Of a stretch of 64,000 bases of DNA, positions 1 through 12,515 are shown piece after piece (the stretch's first letter is position 1; each line of letters opens with the position of its first letter). The notes under the pieces were generated by a model. That model searched no databases. It saw only the letters and a list, made by a program, of their open reading frames with translations, and was not told the DNA's origin. The stretch covers positions 79,631,645-79,695,644 of the forward strand of contig NC_092794.1 in the NCBI RefSeq assembly GCF_918797505.1, written 5' to 3'. The position numbers and the translations under genes are program-made. This DNA comes from Bemisia tabaci (taxonomy: Eukaryota; Arthropoda; Insecta; Hemiptera; Aleyrodidae).

Positions 1-9
1 TGCATAATA

Positions 10-792
10 CAGGGTGTCCCAAAAGTCCCTTCCACCCCCTCTAAAATTTTATCTAATTGATATTTTGAAACGAAACTTTGGGGATGTTCATCGATCAATG
101 TTAGCTACTTTTGGGGCCCCCCGTGGGGAGGGGCTGCGGACCCCAACTTTTTCTTTCAAATAGTCAAAAAATTTAAACGGTCAAATTTAATCACCTTAAA
201 TTTTGTTTTTTTAAACTTTTCCCGAAATTTGGGGATTTGCCAACGTAATGTTGAACTGATTTTGACCTTACTGAACTAATGTGGAGGCAAATCTGGGGGA
301 AATTGGCTTATCTCGCGGGAAAATTTAATGACCTTTGAATTGACGTATTTGGGGATGCGAAACCCCCCTTATAATTAGTTTGAAGTAATTTCTGTGATTT
401 TCACTTAAAAGTGCTTACAATTTGGTAAATTTTCCCGTTTTATTTTTTTCATTACGATAATTTGAACCGGAGTTATGATTTTTTGAAAATAGGTCAAATT
501 TGACCTTTGACCTATCATAACTCGGTCAAAAATTAAGATATTGATCTGCGGTTTGCGCCAAAATTCTTAGTTTTTTATGCTCTTTCGAATGAGGTATCAC
601 AAGATAGGGGTTGCTATTTGAAAAAAAAAAGTTGGGGTCCGCAGCCCCTCCCCACGGGGGGGGGGGGGCCAAAAATTTTGGGGGGCCCCAAAAGTAGCTA
701 ACATTGATCGATGAACATCCCCAAAATTTCGTTTCAAAATATCAATTAGATAAAATTTTAGAGGGGGTGGAAGGGACTTTTGGGACACCCTG
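10..792. mobile_element. long-TIR hairpin element, CAGGGTGT family, TA target duplication
   Basis: Starts CAGGGTGTCCCAAAAGTCCC and ends with its reverse complement; TA flanks both ends (8-9 and 793-794). Inverted arms run about 10-170 and 618-792, pairing through the CATCGATCAATGTTAGCTAC segment and a GGGGTCCGCAGCCCC stretch. No transposase frame is present. TA target and CAGGGTGT ends suggest a Tc1/mariner-type non-autonomous element. It is related in layout to the copies at 12516 and 32341. Confidence 0.75.
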
Positions 793-796
793 TATA

Positions 797-1650
797 AATA
801 AATTTTTCTTCTTCTTATGTTAAAAGTCGCATTCTTGGCCGTTAAACTCTATTAAAAGAGAACATTCTTTTGTGAGGGATATAGCTTGGCTTGGCGCACA
901 CTTTTATTGGTAAATGAAATACCTCTCACTAGAAATACCTACTTTTTATTAGGAAAGAACAAAACAAATAATTTCAACTCGATTTAATTTGAATGGACTT
1001 TCCACTTAGTGCTCTCACTGTTATTTAATCGAAACTTTTAAAGGCTGAATGTAAGTATGTCAAACAGTTGAGATAGAAGTAGTAAAAATTTCAGAATTAA
1101 TGTTGAAACTTCAAGAGAAAGGGATAATTTATGCCGCAAAAGAAGTTCATTCTAATTAGCCTACACTATGACAGATGAATGCTAATCCATCAGTTTTAAT
1201 AACATTATGTACCCTATTTTGGTGACTGAAGTTTAAACCAACCAAAACATTAACCTTTATTGATCGCAAACTCAATCACCACCTTTTAATTTTTAGATGA
1301 TCCAACAAGTAGTTCCAGTTCTGCTGATTGAAAATATTATTTTTAGATTCTCCGTCTCCAGCCAAATGTCTAATTAGCTTCACATCATTCCAAAAACCAC
1401 CTGATATAAAATGCAAAAACCCCTAAAAACCTCAGATTTAGAGGGGTAAAGAATCCGGCCAAAGTCTTAAACTTAGTGAACCAAATTGTCTTGCTACTTC
1501 TAAAAGAAAATGAAAAATTATACTTTACTGTAAATCGAATTTAGACCCCTTCATTTGAGTTGTTGCTACTTCGCAATACAGTTTTTGTGTGCAGTTTGTA
1601 CATGCAAGTGCTATTATTTCTAAAAGTAAGGCATGGTGACCCCGACGTGA
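797..1650 (+). repeat. diverged copy of the R1 outer arm (see 41830 and 62997)
   Basis: Same order of blocks as 42530-43270, at lower identity: AGTCGCATTCTTGGCCGTTA, a CTTGGCTTGGCGCACACTTT block, TGGACTTTCCACTTAGTG, and AAAGAATCCGGCCAAAGTCT. No coding frame. It abuts the hairpin element at 10-792. Confidence 0.75.
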
Positions 1651-1942
1651 TTTAATAAATTGTTCAATTAATTCTTAGTGACTAAGATTAAGATTTGAGC
1701 ATATTTAATGGCCTATAAGGCCTTCCATGGCCACTCAAGACGCGCGTCTATTTTTTTTTTATATATAGCTCGCAGGTGTATCTGCCCCTTCAGTGAAAAT
1801 TAAATCATATGGTTTCATTACATTGTTGCCAAGTTAAGAGAAGGCTTATTAAAAATGAAAGCCAGAAACAAAAATGCCATGGCAAAAACAGTCATAGACG
1901 TTTTTAGAGATGACGTTACATTTCGAGATGTATCGCGATTTC

Positions 1943-3430
1943 AGGCCTGGTGCCTTAATCGGGATTCGGTCGGTTACATGGGATTTCCCGTGAGGAACTG
2001 AAAGTCAATTTTCAAACGCTGACTTCGGGTAATTTTAGACAGTTTCTGCCGGAGTTTTTTGCGATTATGAGTTCTATATATCCTCAACTGTACGTTTCTA
2101 TCTGGTAAATCCCGAATATCGCATCGGATAAACCAGATTGCATTTTGCAAAAAGGAACCGCTAGCATTGCAATGATGCTAAGATTGTGCAACTTCATCTT
2201 TTGCAATAAAATTGCGGAAATCGTGAAAAACTATGAAATTTAGATGATAAATTTGTCTTAAATTTACAGTTTTTTGCGAGTAAAATAGAAACTATTAATG
2301 GATAATCGGGTTTTTCCTCCAAGACAAAAGAAGTAGCACAATCTTAGCAACATTGCAATGCTAGTGGTTCCTTTTTGCAAAATGCAATCCAATTAGTCAT
2401 CGTCAATGTATCGAAGCAAGGCCCGAAAGTGAGGTTATGTTACCCCTTAGTTCACATTCTAATTCTGGACTCTGTTCCATCACTAGGTAATTTGTGAAAA
2501 AAACAATTCTGTGCGTCTCTTACGTTAGTTTTTCTCTTAGATTCTACCTATAATGACAAAACCAAAACATCCGCGACTAATTAGTTGAATATTGGACACC
2601 AATGTTTGTTTTCTCCCTCCCAGAGTTTTGCGCTTCATTCTTTCCAGCCATACACCACTCAGTTTTGTTTCATAAAATCCATAATTTTTCCCTCTAAATA
2701 TTCCAATTCATAGGTAGTATTGTTTAAATCAATCTCGGTTGATACCTTTAGAGGAGAGCTGACACTAGCATTCAATAACGCTGTGGAGAACTTGTCTCCG
2801 TTTGATCCTATCGATGTTGATAAGGTTTAGAAGGTATTTCATCGATAACATTAGACTTCCCGAATACTGACATTGACAGGCACTTATTGGCATAAGCTCA
2901 GTAAAGTTAAATTAAGGTAATAGGCATTCATTAGAATCTTTTTATAACATCTAGAGAAATGTAAGTATCCATAGCGGTGAGCAGGTTGTCCAACTACAGT
3001 TTTACTTATCCCCACGTGATGTCCACACACAAGTATGCTGTCGCAATAATACAACCTAGAGAATTAAATAATGCTCATGATCTCAGTAACGTATTTTCAA
3101 TCTACCAATGCTTCGTTCTTTTTCATAAAAACGAAGAAGAAGTATTCTTCCGAGTCCCAGAGAAGATTGTAAACAGAGGGGTGACATAACCTCACTTTTG
3201 GGACTTGCTTTGATACATTGAGTATGACTAATTTATCCGATGCTATATTGGGGATTTACCAGATAGAAACGTACATTTGAGGATATATAGAACTCATAAT
3301 CGCAAGAAAATCCAGCAGAAACTGTCTGAAACTACCAAAAATCAGCGTTTGAAAATTGACTTTCCGTTCCTTGTGGAAAATCCCATGTAAATCGAACCGA
3401 CCAAATCTCCGTTAGGGCACGGGTTACAGG
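1943..3430. repeat. inverted-repeat element with about 250-bp arms
   Basis: The left arm (about 1943-2135 continuing at 2393-2445) pairs with the right arm (about 3178-3430). Shared pieces include TTTACCAGATAGAAACGTAC, TCAAACGCTGA near TTTTCAA, and AAAGTGAGGTTATGT. The left arm is interrupted by the small hairpin at 2138-2392. The 0.7-kb middle part (2450-3180) has no convincing gene. Confidence 0.65.
2138..2392. mobile_element. 255-bp hairpin MITE
   Basis: Arms of about 57 bp begin TTGCATTTTGCAAAAAGGAA and end TTCCTTTTTGCAAAATGCAA, each with a TAGCATTGCAAT block next to it. It inserted in the left arm of the 1943-3430 element, since the right arm lacks it. The target duplication is unclear. 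Confidence 0.7.
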
Positions 3431-4474
3431 ACAGGATGCACGGTATTCTATTCTACATGTGACGTACCGAAGCTGGTTCGCAGGCAACTAAACCGTTTAA
3501 AATAGGGTCAGATGTGTGGAACGTTGGCGTCATTTCATTGGCTGAATACGATTTGATGAAAATCAGACAATTGCGGGTAGTATCACTTTCCGAGTGCTTC
3601 CCGAGAACAATTCAGAAAAATTAAGTAACTGCTCCATACATGAAAGGGCCAGCGGCCGGCCTCTCTGCTATACTAGTTATAGTAGGCGACGGGCAACACT
3701 ATCTTTGCAGTGATTGGTGCATGAGTATTGCGGATTTTAATCCAAATCGTCTCGGCTCAGTTGCGAGAGGGCGTAAAATCGAAGAAAACCAGAGGATGGG
3801 GTGTTGACTCAAAATAAAGTTGTTAGGGTCAATTCAACGTAAGTTTTCAAACTTTCGAATGTTTTGGAAAAAGGCTGAACTGTTTTGACTTTCCTTAGAC
3901 AATAGAAGGATTTTGAATTTTTTATGATTTGTTACAAAGCCCAGAAGCTTCTCTAACGATTTGTGTTGACGAAACTCAAAAAATTCATATAACGCGAGAT
4001 TGCACTTAGTTTCTTTTGCCTTTATTAAGACATGTGTTAAGAAAAAGTTTGATCACGGTGAAGGAAACTCAAATTAATTGCCAAGTTTCTAAAATCAATA
4101 ATCCGAGATGTGTATTTGGCCTTGAAAAATATCAATTAGTTCGCTACTTTGTAATCGGCGATTGTTCGACGGGGACTCCGATTTTGGAGTCAAATTTTCA
4201 ACATTAAAAAGTTCAAGATGGCTAATGTGAACTAAAATGCTACTTCGCCGCCTATTTAACAGATTCGGTGCGCATACATGTACAAAGAAAGAAAGCAGTG
4301 CAAATTATCAGGTTTTCAATGTGTAGAACATCCATGAACTAAGTTAGCCAACAGTTTTTTGTGGAGGTTGGTGGCCTCGAGTACCAAATTGCATCAAAGT
4401 TGATTGGATTGGCGCTAATATGGCGTCTAAGATCCCATCCAACCGCTTGGATTTTTTATTTTCTCAGGTTTTAC
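3431..4474. other. no recognised gene (probable ADAT1 intron or 3' region)
   Basis: Downstream of ADAT1 exon 3 on the minus strand. It should hold the missing 3' exon(s) if the gene ends inside the window, but I found no frame with the expected C-terminal motifs. A 63-codon plus-strand frame at 4016-4207 has no recognisable features. Confidence 0.4.
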
Positions 4475-4546
4475 TTAGATCCACGCACAATGAGTTGAAG
4501 TACTTTTGGAGAAGACCTGCCGTCTTGATTCTCATATTTCCTTTCA
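4475..4546 (-). CDS. candidate ADAT1 exon 4 (short)
   Basis: A 72-nt candidate, 464 bp downstream of exon 3. The acceptor GCAG|TGAAAG and the donor TCTAA|GTAAAA keep the phase-2 frame open. The frame reads ERKYENQDGRSS, then PKVLQLIVRGSK, which resembles the strand and Gly that precede the QG motif in ADAT1. The donor is weak and I could not find the following exon, so this is tentative. It could be chance. Confidence 0.3.
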
Positions 4547-5010
4547 CTGCTTAAGTTATGACAGCTGATCTTCTGTTGCACTCTTAAAGTTCAGGGTTGC
4601 CACTCTTTGGAAATTTCCATTTTCCCTGAATTTTCCCAGTGTTGGCAAATAATTTAACGCTGAGGCATAATGCAAGAAAGGTGCATCGCCCTTGGTGGGT
4701 TGAATCGAAAATGACTGCACTGAGATTTATTTGATTAAATGCGTTTCTGCCCTGTCTCCTACTTTCCAGGTTTTTCAAGCGCCTTTCTTTTGGGATGAAA
4801 TTTTTTTTTGGAAAATGTATATTACTTTAAGTATGATGGTTTTGTCATGGATGATTGAAACCCGTTAAAAACGAAAAATTGAAAATCTGTCGCTTATCTC
4901 CATTATGCATAACTTTCAGCATTTGAGTTGATGACTGAGGCTGTTGATGCGTGATCAGATGACTAAAAAAACCTCCTTGGTAACACCAATGGAGGCTATA
5001 ACTAACTTAC

Positions 5011-5249
5011 TTTTGAGAGACGTCACACCAAATGATACTAGCTGGAGCCGGTTGACTTGTAGGCTTTCCGTACCTAGCATGGGTGAAAACGATACTTGAA
5101 CGCATGATAAGAGGTATATGTATATCTGCTGCATTGAACCGCTTCACCAGAGCTCTGAGAATGGATTCCTCACAAAATGGTCCTCCTCCACCGATGACGA
5201 TGGTCTTCAAGAAAATAGGGTGCTCAAGCAGATGTGACAGCAAAGCTCC
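5011..5249 (-). CDS. ADAT1: ADAT1 coding exon 3
   Basis: 79 codons plus 2 nt. The acceptor is GTTGAAG|GGAGC and the donor CAAAA|GTAAGT, so it enters in phase 0 (matching exon 2) and leaves in phase 2. The peptide starts GALLSHLLEHPIFLKTIVIG, the family segment that follows the last zinc-binding motif. It continues GGPFCEESILRALVKRF and ends PAPASIIWCDVSQK, matching the ADAT1 pattern of a conserved Trp-containing strand after the helix. It lies about 15 kb downstream of exon 2 on the same strand, with compatible phase. ADAT1 proteins usually continue with a Gly-rich QG motif and a C-terminal helical tail, so at least one more exon is expected at lower coordinates. Confidence 0.92.
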
Positions 5250-5396
5250 CTTCAACAGCATAGCACAACGCATAATAAAATATCATACATTGATAAAACA
5301 CTGTCAGTGAGTACTATTTAACTCAGTCATTTCTTCAATGCCTTCTCATACACTAGTTGCATCATTATGGCGGTTAAATAAAGAAAAATAATTGTT

Positions 5397-5975
5397 TTGA
5401 CAATATATAATTGTAAAGATCTCTTCTGCAGAAACAATCTAATGACAGTCCCCTCGCTATATATCTATGAAACTATCAAATTTGCTTTCTCCTACAACTT
5501 TGTAAATCAGGAGGATTTAACACCTAAACATTCATATAATAGCAGGCACTATAATATAAGTAATCTTAGAATAAGACTTACCAAATCAGAAAGCAATGTA
5601 AATTTCTCTGATATACAGCTCTTTAATGCCCTACTGCTTTCACTAAAACTATCATTTAAAAATGACCATCCAAATGTATTCCTTAAACTTCTTAAAAAAT
5701 TCTGCCTAAAAAAAGCGTTCTACCACATAAATGAGTTTCTAGGTGATAGCTAAATACAGAGATGTCTGAGTTAAGATTGTTTCTGAAGAATTTCTGTATA
5801 TAACTGTTAAATACTCAACAGTTGAAAACTAACCTATTATTGTTGTAAATTTTATTGTACATGTGTTTAAATTAAGTGTTTTGAGGACAACACCTAACAC
5901 GTACCATAAGCAGTTTCAACAGCTTTTGTATGTACTTAATTGAAAAAATAAAATAAATAAAAATAATAAAATAAA
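5397..5975 (+). mobile_element. 5'-truncated LINE remnant (RT C-terminal end and A-rich tail)
   Basis: The frame at 5397-5753 encodes CRNNLMTVPSLYIYETIKFA and then HSYNSRHYN. This is the C-terminal tail found after reverse transcriptase in CR1/Jockey-type LINEs, and it matches the layout of the LINE at 31640-31958 in this window (NLLTVPSIYIYHVLKY). It ends in a TAA-rich tail at about 5940-5975. It is truncated at the 5' end, as is usual for LINE copies. Confidence 0.75.
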
Positions 5976-8900
5976 TGGGCACATACCTACATTCTCAGGA
6001 TTTGGGAACATCCCTAGTAGCCAAAATAGTGCCATAGAATAGGTATCGTACAGATACCCTATTTTATAGGTGTTTAATGGATATTTTATGGGGTATAAAA
6101 TATACATATTTAGATCCATCTATTTTATAGGTATTTTACATGATTTTTTGTAGGTGTATCTCATCAGCATATTTTCTACCTATTAATAAGTATCAAATCA
6201 ATTTCATTTTTTAAGTTTCATGGAAATGGAAATTTTCATCTCTGCATCCTCGTTTCGTGTTCGTGATAATGATAATGGTACCACGGTGGTTACTTGATCG
6301 AACATCTACGTCCTCACACCGGTTGTACTTTTCTACGTCATCAAGATGGCCGCTACATCTGTAACCTGTAACGGTCTCTGCTCCGCCTTTGCACGAATAT
6401 GAATACGACGAAGACCAAGCCGACGCTGCCTAGATGTTTCAAAGTTTTCAAGTTATTTTATATTTATTTCAATAAATACTTCATTACTATCAGCTCCGTG
6501 GCAGGAATTTGTTCATTGCTTAATTTATTCATCTTATCTGTTTGCCGGAGTAAGTAGCTAATTTTACTTTTTTGTCGTACCTTTTTTCATGCCAACCTCA
6601 CGTTTCCTGTAGGTGACATAGGATGTAATTCTACCTGTTCTTTGCGAGTATATATCTGGGTGCCTCATGCGAGTAAAATATTCCTCTAGACGATGGCCCC
6701 AACTATCTCTTATGAATCTTGTTCGACAAGAATCAAGCATCAAAATACATTTCTGAGACCAGCGCTACTAACCCATTATTTGCAGTGGGGCTTAATCGTT
6801 CATGTGGATCCCGATTCTAGGTTAGGTCCTTCAAATACTTCAAAAACTTTTTAATAATTGGGTATTGAAATTATAAGAAGTTATGCATGCATGTACTACC
6901 ATGTGCCATTTCTTACTGCAGTTACAAAGTTGAGTGGAGAGGCTACGTCAAATAAGTGTACGCACTCCTTTGCTGGGACGGAAGATAATCTTTCATCAAT
7001 TTAGCATTGAAAAAAAGGGCAAAAGTGAGATGGTGAATCCGCTGTTGCACTCTGAAGGTGCTAATCTTATTTGGAGCGGACTCTTATCACAAATAGAAAC
7101 TTCCTAACTATTGCAGGCGAGTGCTCCAGTAAGTCTGTAGGAACATCCATGAACATCTTCACACCACCTGCATTTTCCTTGTGTCTTCAAAAGAATGAAG
7201 TATACTTAAAGTTTGGTTGCATCTACTTCATCTCTTGTAGGACATATGAAAGTTGTCTGATTTTAAAATATCTAGAATCACTAGAGCTTCAACACGAATG
7301 AACTGTTCTGTGTATCAGAAACTCAATGTATCCCAGCAACATTGGATGGTGGGTCCCTGAGTTTTAAATTTTATCGACTGGTGGACTGTGTTTCATTCAG
7401 TGGCTCAGACCGGTAAGTAGTAAAGTGGTCAATTTTTAAGTTTTTCTTAGCCCTCCCTCCAGAAGGAAGAGTCCAACTCTCACTTTGAATTCGTTCTGTT
7501 ATCAAATGGTGGATGATTTATTGTAATGTATCTTAAGGTATGTCTCTATTGACGGTCATTAATTGTAGGTAGATTAATTGGATGATCTGTCTCTTGCTTG
7601 GTATTTTTGCAGATCGACACTTCCAGGAACTTGCCATATCAGATGTACATTGCTGCTTAGTGCCATTCGCTCTGTGCCTCTCGACATTCCCTGTCATGTG
7701 TTGAAGGAACTCCGGGTAGAGAATCGACGGCTACCTTCATATCATCAATGATCAGAGTAAGTCGTTAAATTATTTAAGCTTCATTTTTATCGGTGTTGAG
7801 GGATGATGTCGCATGTTTTGAAAGGTGCATTTTTCTTCTCTAAAAATAAACTAAAAAATGGCATTGTGTCAGTGCTTTGCCACCTGATAAAGGCATGATA
7901 AAGCAGCGATAAGACATGGCCGACCAATCTTGCTCCCCCTTCTTACCTATGTCATGTACGTCTACCCGACAAACACAAAATATCAACAATCAGGCTGCTG
8001 TTTTGATCAGCTATTAAATCATGGTGCTAATTTTTCTCTTACGTTACAGAGTGCTTTAGATTTTTCTACAATGCACCCATATGGTTTCAAGTGTTCCTCG
8101 GTACTTATACCAGTTCTACTTGTTCGGATTCATTGTTGCAAAGTGGATTTTCTTGACCCAATGGATTACAAGCAAGTTGGTGAGTGTTTTTTGTTCATTT
8201 TCTAAACTTCAACTGAGAATGTTTGCATGGTTCAAATATCACGTGCCTCTATGGGGACGCTTCATTTCCAAAAATAGTTCCAAAAATTCACTACAGAGCA
8301 AGAAATAATTTTGGAGAGCTCAATTTTTTCTGAAACTGTAGGTAATTGAGTTTACTTTTCGAATAAACTACAGTTTTGAATGTCAAAGTAATTTGAATGT
8401 GAGTAAAATTGAAAGAAATTAAAAAATGAGAATTATTGACCGGCATTTTCTGTGTTTACATCCTTACAAAGACCCGGATTCGTAAGTATTATACAATGGT
8501 TCCTTACATAGCTATTGTAGGTAAGAAGAGTTGCGGCTACCTGAAATGAAGGGGAATAATTAGCAAAAAATTAAAGAAAGTTTAATGATGTATGAGAGTG
8601 GAATTTATTGCCTAAAATGCAAAACGAAAATGAAAGTGAGATGAGGAGATGGTAAAAAATCTTGACTTCAAAAGATATCAAATATTTTGAGGTTTGAGAC
8701 TGAAAAAAGAACTGCTTGTTTTATCCCTCGCCATCTTCTCGCATCAGGAATCAAATCCAATTATCTTTCCTTGTATTAGTGACCCAGGCAACTAAACTAG
8801 CTTCACAGGTAACCTGGTTGCGTCCGAGACTAACTGAAGGGGACTCTCAGCAGAATTAATTCCCCGTCTGCTCGTTCTAGTTCTGGGGCGTACCTGTACT

Positions 8901-10416
8901 TAAAAAATCTTGACCTCAAATGATATCAGACATTTTGAGGTTTGAAATTGAAAACAGAGTTTGAAAGAGCTGCTTTTCTTTTCTCCTTTTGTAATTTTCA
9001 AGAGATTACTATCCCCCCCCCCCTCTCCTTTTTTAATTTTTTGTTGGATACATACCTACTAATTTTGTGAAAAGATCTCATAGGCTTGACGGAATTTTTA
9101 CCCTTTTTGAGGGTTTTTTGTAGTTAAAGAGTTACATGTAAGAGAATGACACGGACACAATATAAAGGCAATAATGCATTTTTCTTGCGTTATCGATGCT
9201 TAGAATCTGCCTCAAAAAAAGTTTGGGGCGGAACGGGCCACAAAAAATAAGACAGTATTTTTGACCATCCGATGGACAAATTGCATGGAAAATACCACTA
9301 TTTTCAATTTTTTACAAATAGTTCTTAATTAATTGGCAAGCACGTGAAAATTGGGACTTAAAATTTTAGACTCTTTTCATGGTAGATAAGGAGGGTGCAA
9401 GAATTATTTCATCAAGGGATATTTTCGTAGCTCCGAGGAGAGCCTAGCAGGGTCAAAGGATAAAGTTCTTATCTATTATTTTAAAGGCAAATTTCACATA
9501 TTTTTTTTTTCTTGGGGGGGGGGGGGAACTGAAAAATTGGGCCTCCAATTTTCAGAGAACATATTATAGTAGATTAAAAAGGTGATAATCGTCTAAAGAT
9601 CGATAGCAGGCATTTGAGGCGCCTCATGAGGTTATGCCGTACAGCATCGGCTCGTAGCTTCAGCATTAATGCCGTATGCCCAGGTAGCGGCCGTGCGGGC
9701 ATGCGGCGTCGCGCCTAATGCGCGCAACCTGCCGGCGCCGGCTTCGGGCATCGAAGCCCTATGCCGACGTGCCGTCCGAGCCAGCATTGAGCGCTGATGC
9801 TAGGTTTGATGCTGGCTTAGGGACCAACATAGGTTTCAACTTTTGAAGCCGGACCCACGGCTCGCGGCCCGCATATTCCCAAACCCCGCGTGAAATGTGA
9901 AAAATGTAGCCTTTCCTCAAAATCCTTAGCGGCTGCCGTCTGAGCCCGGCCTTGTATTTGGTCGGCACGGGGCTCTTCAGCAAATGACCTTGAGCACTTC
10001 GGCCACGCTTTCTCCGTTCTTCCGTCTCGCCGCCTGATTGTCTGCAACCCTCAGGAATGAATGGGGGTGACTTCGCGGTGGACTCTTTTTGTTTTCCTTC
10101 CTCCTCAAAACAAGCCCTTCGCAGAGTTGTCACATGTTCAGTGCATTGCTAAATGCACCATTGACTTGTTCACGAAACCCCTGTCTCTTCCAAAATGGAT
10201 TTCAAATACCAAAAAACATCAATGACATTGATGCAGTCGGCGTGTTTCCTTCTAATTTTTCCGTGTCCCAGGGATGTTTGTGTCGAACAGCACAGATTTA
10301 CTCGGGGTATTCGTCCATTTACCGATAAGGACAACCGAAACGGGCAAAATGCGCTTCACGAGGTTCTTGCGGAAATTTTCGGGGAAAGCAATTATGGATA
10401 CATTTATTTTTCATAT
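5976..10416. other. ADAT1 intron 2 material without a clear gene
   Basis: Contains TATTTTATAGGT-rich low complexity (6020-6170) and a GC-richer stretch with a GATGGCCGC motif near 6345. There are exon-like blocks between splice consensus sites (7615-7755 and 8059-8174). A 60-bp direct repeat lies at 8655 and 8908, and a GC-rich island at 9650-10080. No frame with a recognisable protein was found. See findings for the exon-like blocks and the inverted partner at 18430. Confidence 0.4.
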
Positions 10417-12416
10417 AAAGAGCCTCTCCAAAAAGTGGTGTTTTTTAGCCCCTTTTTGTATACCCGAGTTGATCAATCGGACAGTGCTCAAATGAAGCCT
10501 ATGTTAAGGCAAACTTCCATGCAAAGTACCAACTTGAAGTGACCCCTCGTTTAGGCTGCACAGCGTTGCCAATTTTCCATTTTCATGTGCTACAATCAAG
10601 GAATTCTGGACTATTAGTCCGGTGCATAAGTAGACTAGTACACCCGAATCGGTCGACGGGACAAGGCTTAAATGAAAGCTTATGGTAAGGCAAACTTCCA
10701 GGAAAAGTTTCGATCTTGAAGTGAAACCTCGTTTAGGCTATACTGCGATGCCAATTTCCATTTTTAGGTGCAAAAATTAAGGAATACTGGATCATCATGC
10801 TTCAACAGACTAGTACACCCGAGTTGGTCAACGGGACAAGGCTCAAACGAAAGCTTATGCTAAGGCGAACTTCCAGGAAAAGTTTCAACTTGAAGTGAAA
10901 CCTCGTTTAGGCTATACAGCGTTGCCAATTTTCCATTTTTATGTGCTAAAATCAAGGCATTTGGGACTGATAGTCCAGTGCATCATAATTAAACAGACTA
11001 GTGCATCGATCTACGAGCTGAATACTACCCTGAGATCGAATAGGAGCACAACTAAAGGCCATCGTGAACTTTTCGAAGCAGTGTTGCGAAATTAATTATT
11101 AAATTTTTTAACATAAAATTAGGGTATTTTCGAGATTTTTGGCGAAAAACGTACCTTTATGGGCTATAACTTTGATGAGTTTAGGCTAAACCTTACGACT
11201 CGATAGTAAATGATCGCTACAGACGGAGAAAATTGAATTCCGAACGCAATGTTGCGTTCCGTGTGCGTTGGTTTCTCCGTCTGTAGCGTTCATTTACTAT
11301 CGAGTCGTAAGGTTTAGCCTAAACTCATCAAAGTTATAGCCCATAAAGGTACGTTTTTCGCCAAAAATCTCGAAAATACCCTAATTTTATGTTAAAAAAT
11401 TTAATAATTAATTTCGCAACACTGCTTCGAAAAGTTCACGATGGCCTTTAGTTGTGCTCCTATTCGATCTCAGGGTATTCAGCTCGTAGATCGATGCACT
11501 AGTCTGTTTAATTATGATGCACTGGACTATTAGTCCCAAATGCCTCGATTTTAGCACATAAAAATGGAAAATTGGCAACGCTGTACGGCCTAAACGAGGT
11601 TTTACTTCAAGTTTATCTTTTCCTGGAAGTTTGCCTTACCATAAGCTTTCGTTTGAGTCTTGTCCCGTTGACCAACTCGGGTGTAATAGTCTGTTGAACC
11701 ATGGTGATCCAGAATTCCTCAATTTTCGCACATAAAATGGAAAATTGGCAACGCTGTACAGCCTAAACGAGGTTTCACTTCAAGTTGAAACTTTTCCTGG
11801 AAGTTCGCCTTAGCATAAGCTTTCGTTTGAGCCTTGTCCCGTTGACCAACTCGGGTGTACTAGTCTGTTGAAGCATGATGATCCAGTATTCCTTAATTTT
11901 TGCACCTAAAAATGGAAATTGGCATCGCAGAATAGCCTAAATGAGGTTTCACTTCAAGATCGAAATTTTTCCTGGAAGTTTGCCTTACCATAAGCTTTTA
12001 TTTAAGCCTTGTCCCGTCGACCAATTCGGGTGTACTAGTCTGTTGAACCATGATGATCCAGAATTCCTCGATATTACCTCATGAAAATGGAAAATTGGCA
12101 ACGCTGTACAGCCTAAACGAGGTTTCAATTCAAGTTGAAACTTTGCATGGAAGTTTGCCTTACTATAAGCTTTCGTTTGAGCCTTGTCCTGTTGACCAAC
12201 TCGGGTGTACTAGTCTGTTGAACCATGATGATTCAGTATTCGTTGAGTATACCGCAAAAAATGGAAAATTGGCAGCGCTGTACAGCCTAAACGAGGGGTC
12301 ACTTCAAGTTGGTACTTTGCATGGAAGTTTGCCTTACCATAGGCTTTCATTTGAGCATCGTCCGGTTGATCAACTCGGGTATATAAAAAAAGGGGCTAAA
12401 CTTGGCGAGGCTCTTT
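10417..12416. repeat. 2.0-kb palindrome with internal tandem repeats of about 170 bp
   Basis: Ends AAAGAGCCTC and GAGGCTCTTT; the centre is near 11250, where the short palindrome CGAACGCAAT/GTTGCGTTCCG sits. The arms carry repeated units with CCTCGTTTAGGCT, CAGCGTTGCCAATTTTCC, and CAGACTAGTACACCCGA. There are about three units in the left arm and five in the right, so the arms are unequal. No protein is encoded; open frames here are repeat translations. Confidence 0.85.
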
Positions 12417-12515
12417 CTATTCCTCTTTAATGGGGTTTTAATAGCTCTCTTATTGGTTCGGGTGAGATACCAAGTGCATACCTATTTATCTTCGCAAATG
12501 CAGAACTTTCATTTA

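Noticed and set aside
4584..4778. 64-codon minus-strand frame near ADAT1 exon 3
   Set aside because: Checked as a candidate ADAT1 exon; no frame matched the family and the start lacks a suitable acceptor in phase.
9759..10133. 124-codon minus-strand frame in a GC-rich block
   Set aside because: It opens from a GTG, has no recognisable domain, and GC-rich DNA lacks stops by composition.
12050..12430. 126-codon frame with an internal repeat
   Set aside because: It is a translation of the 170-bp tandem units in the palindrome arm.
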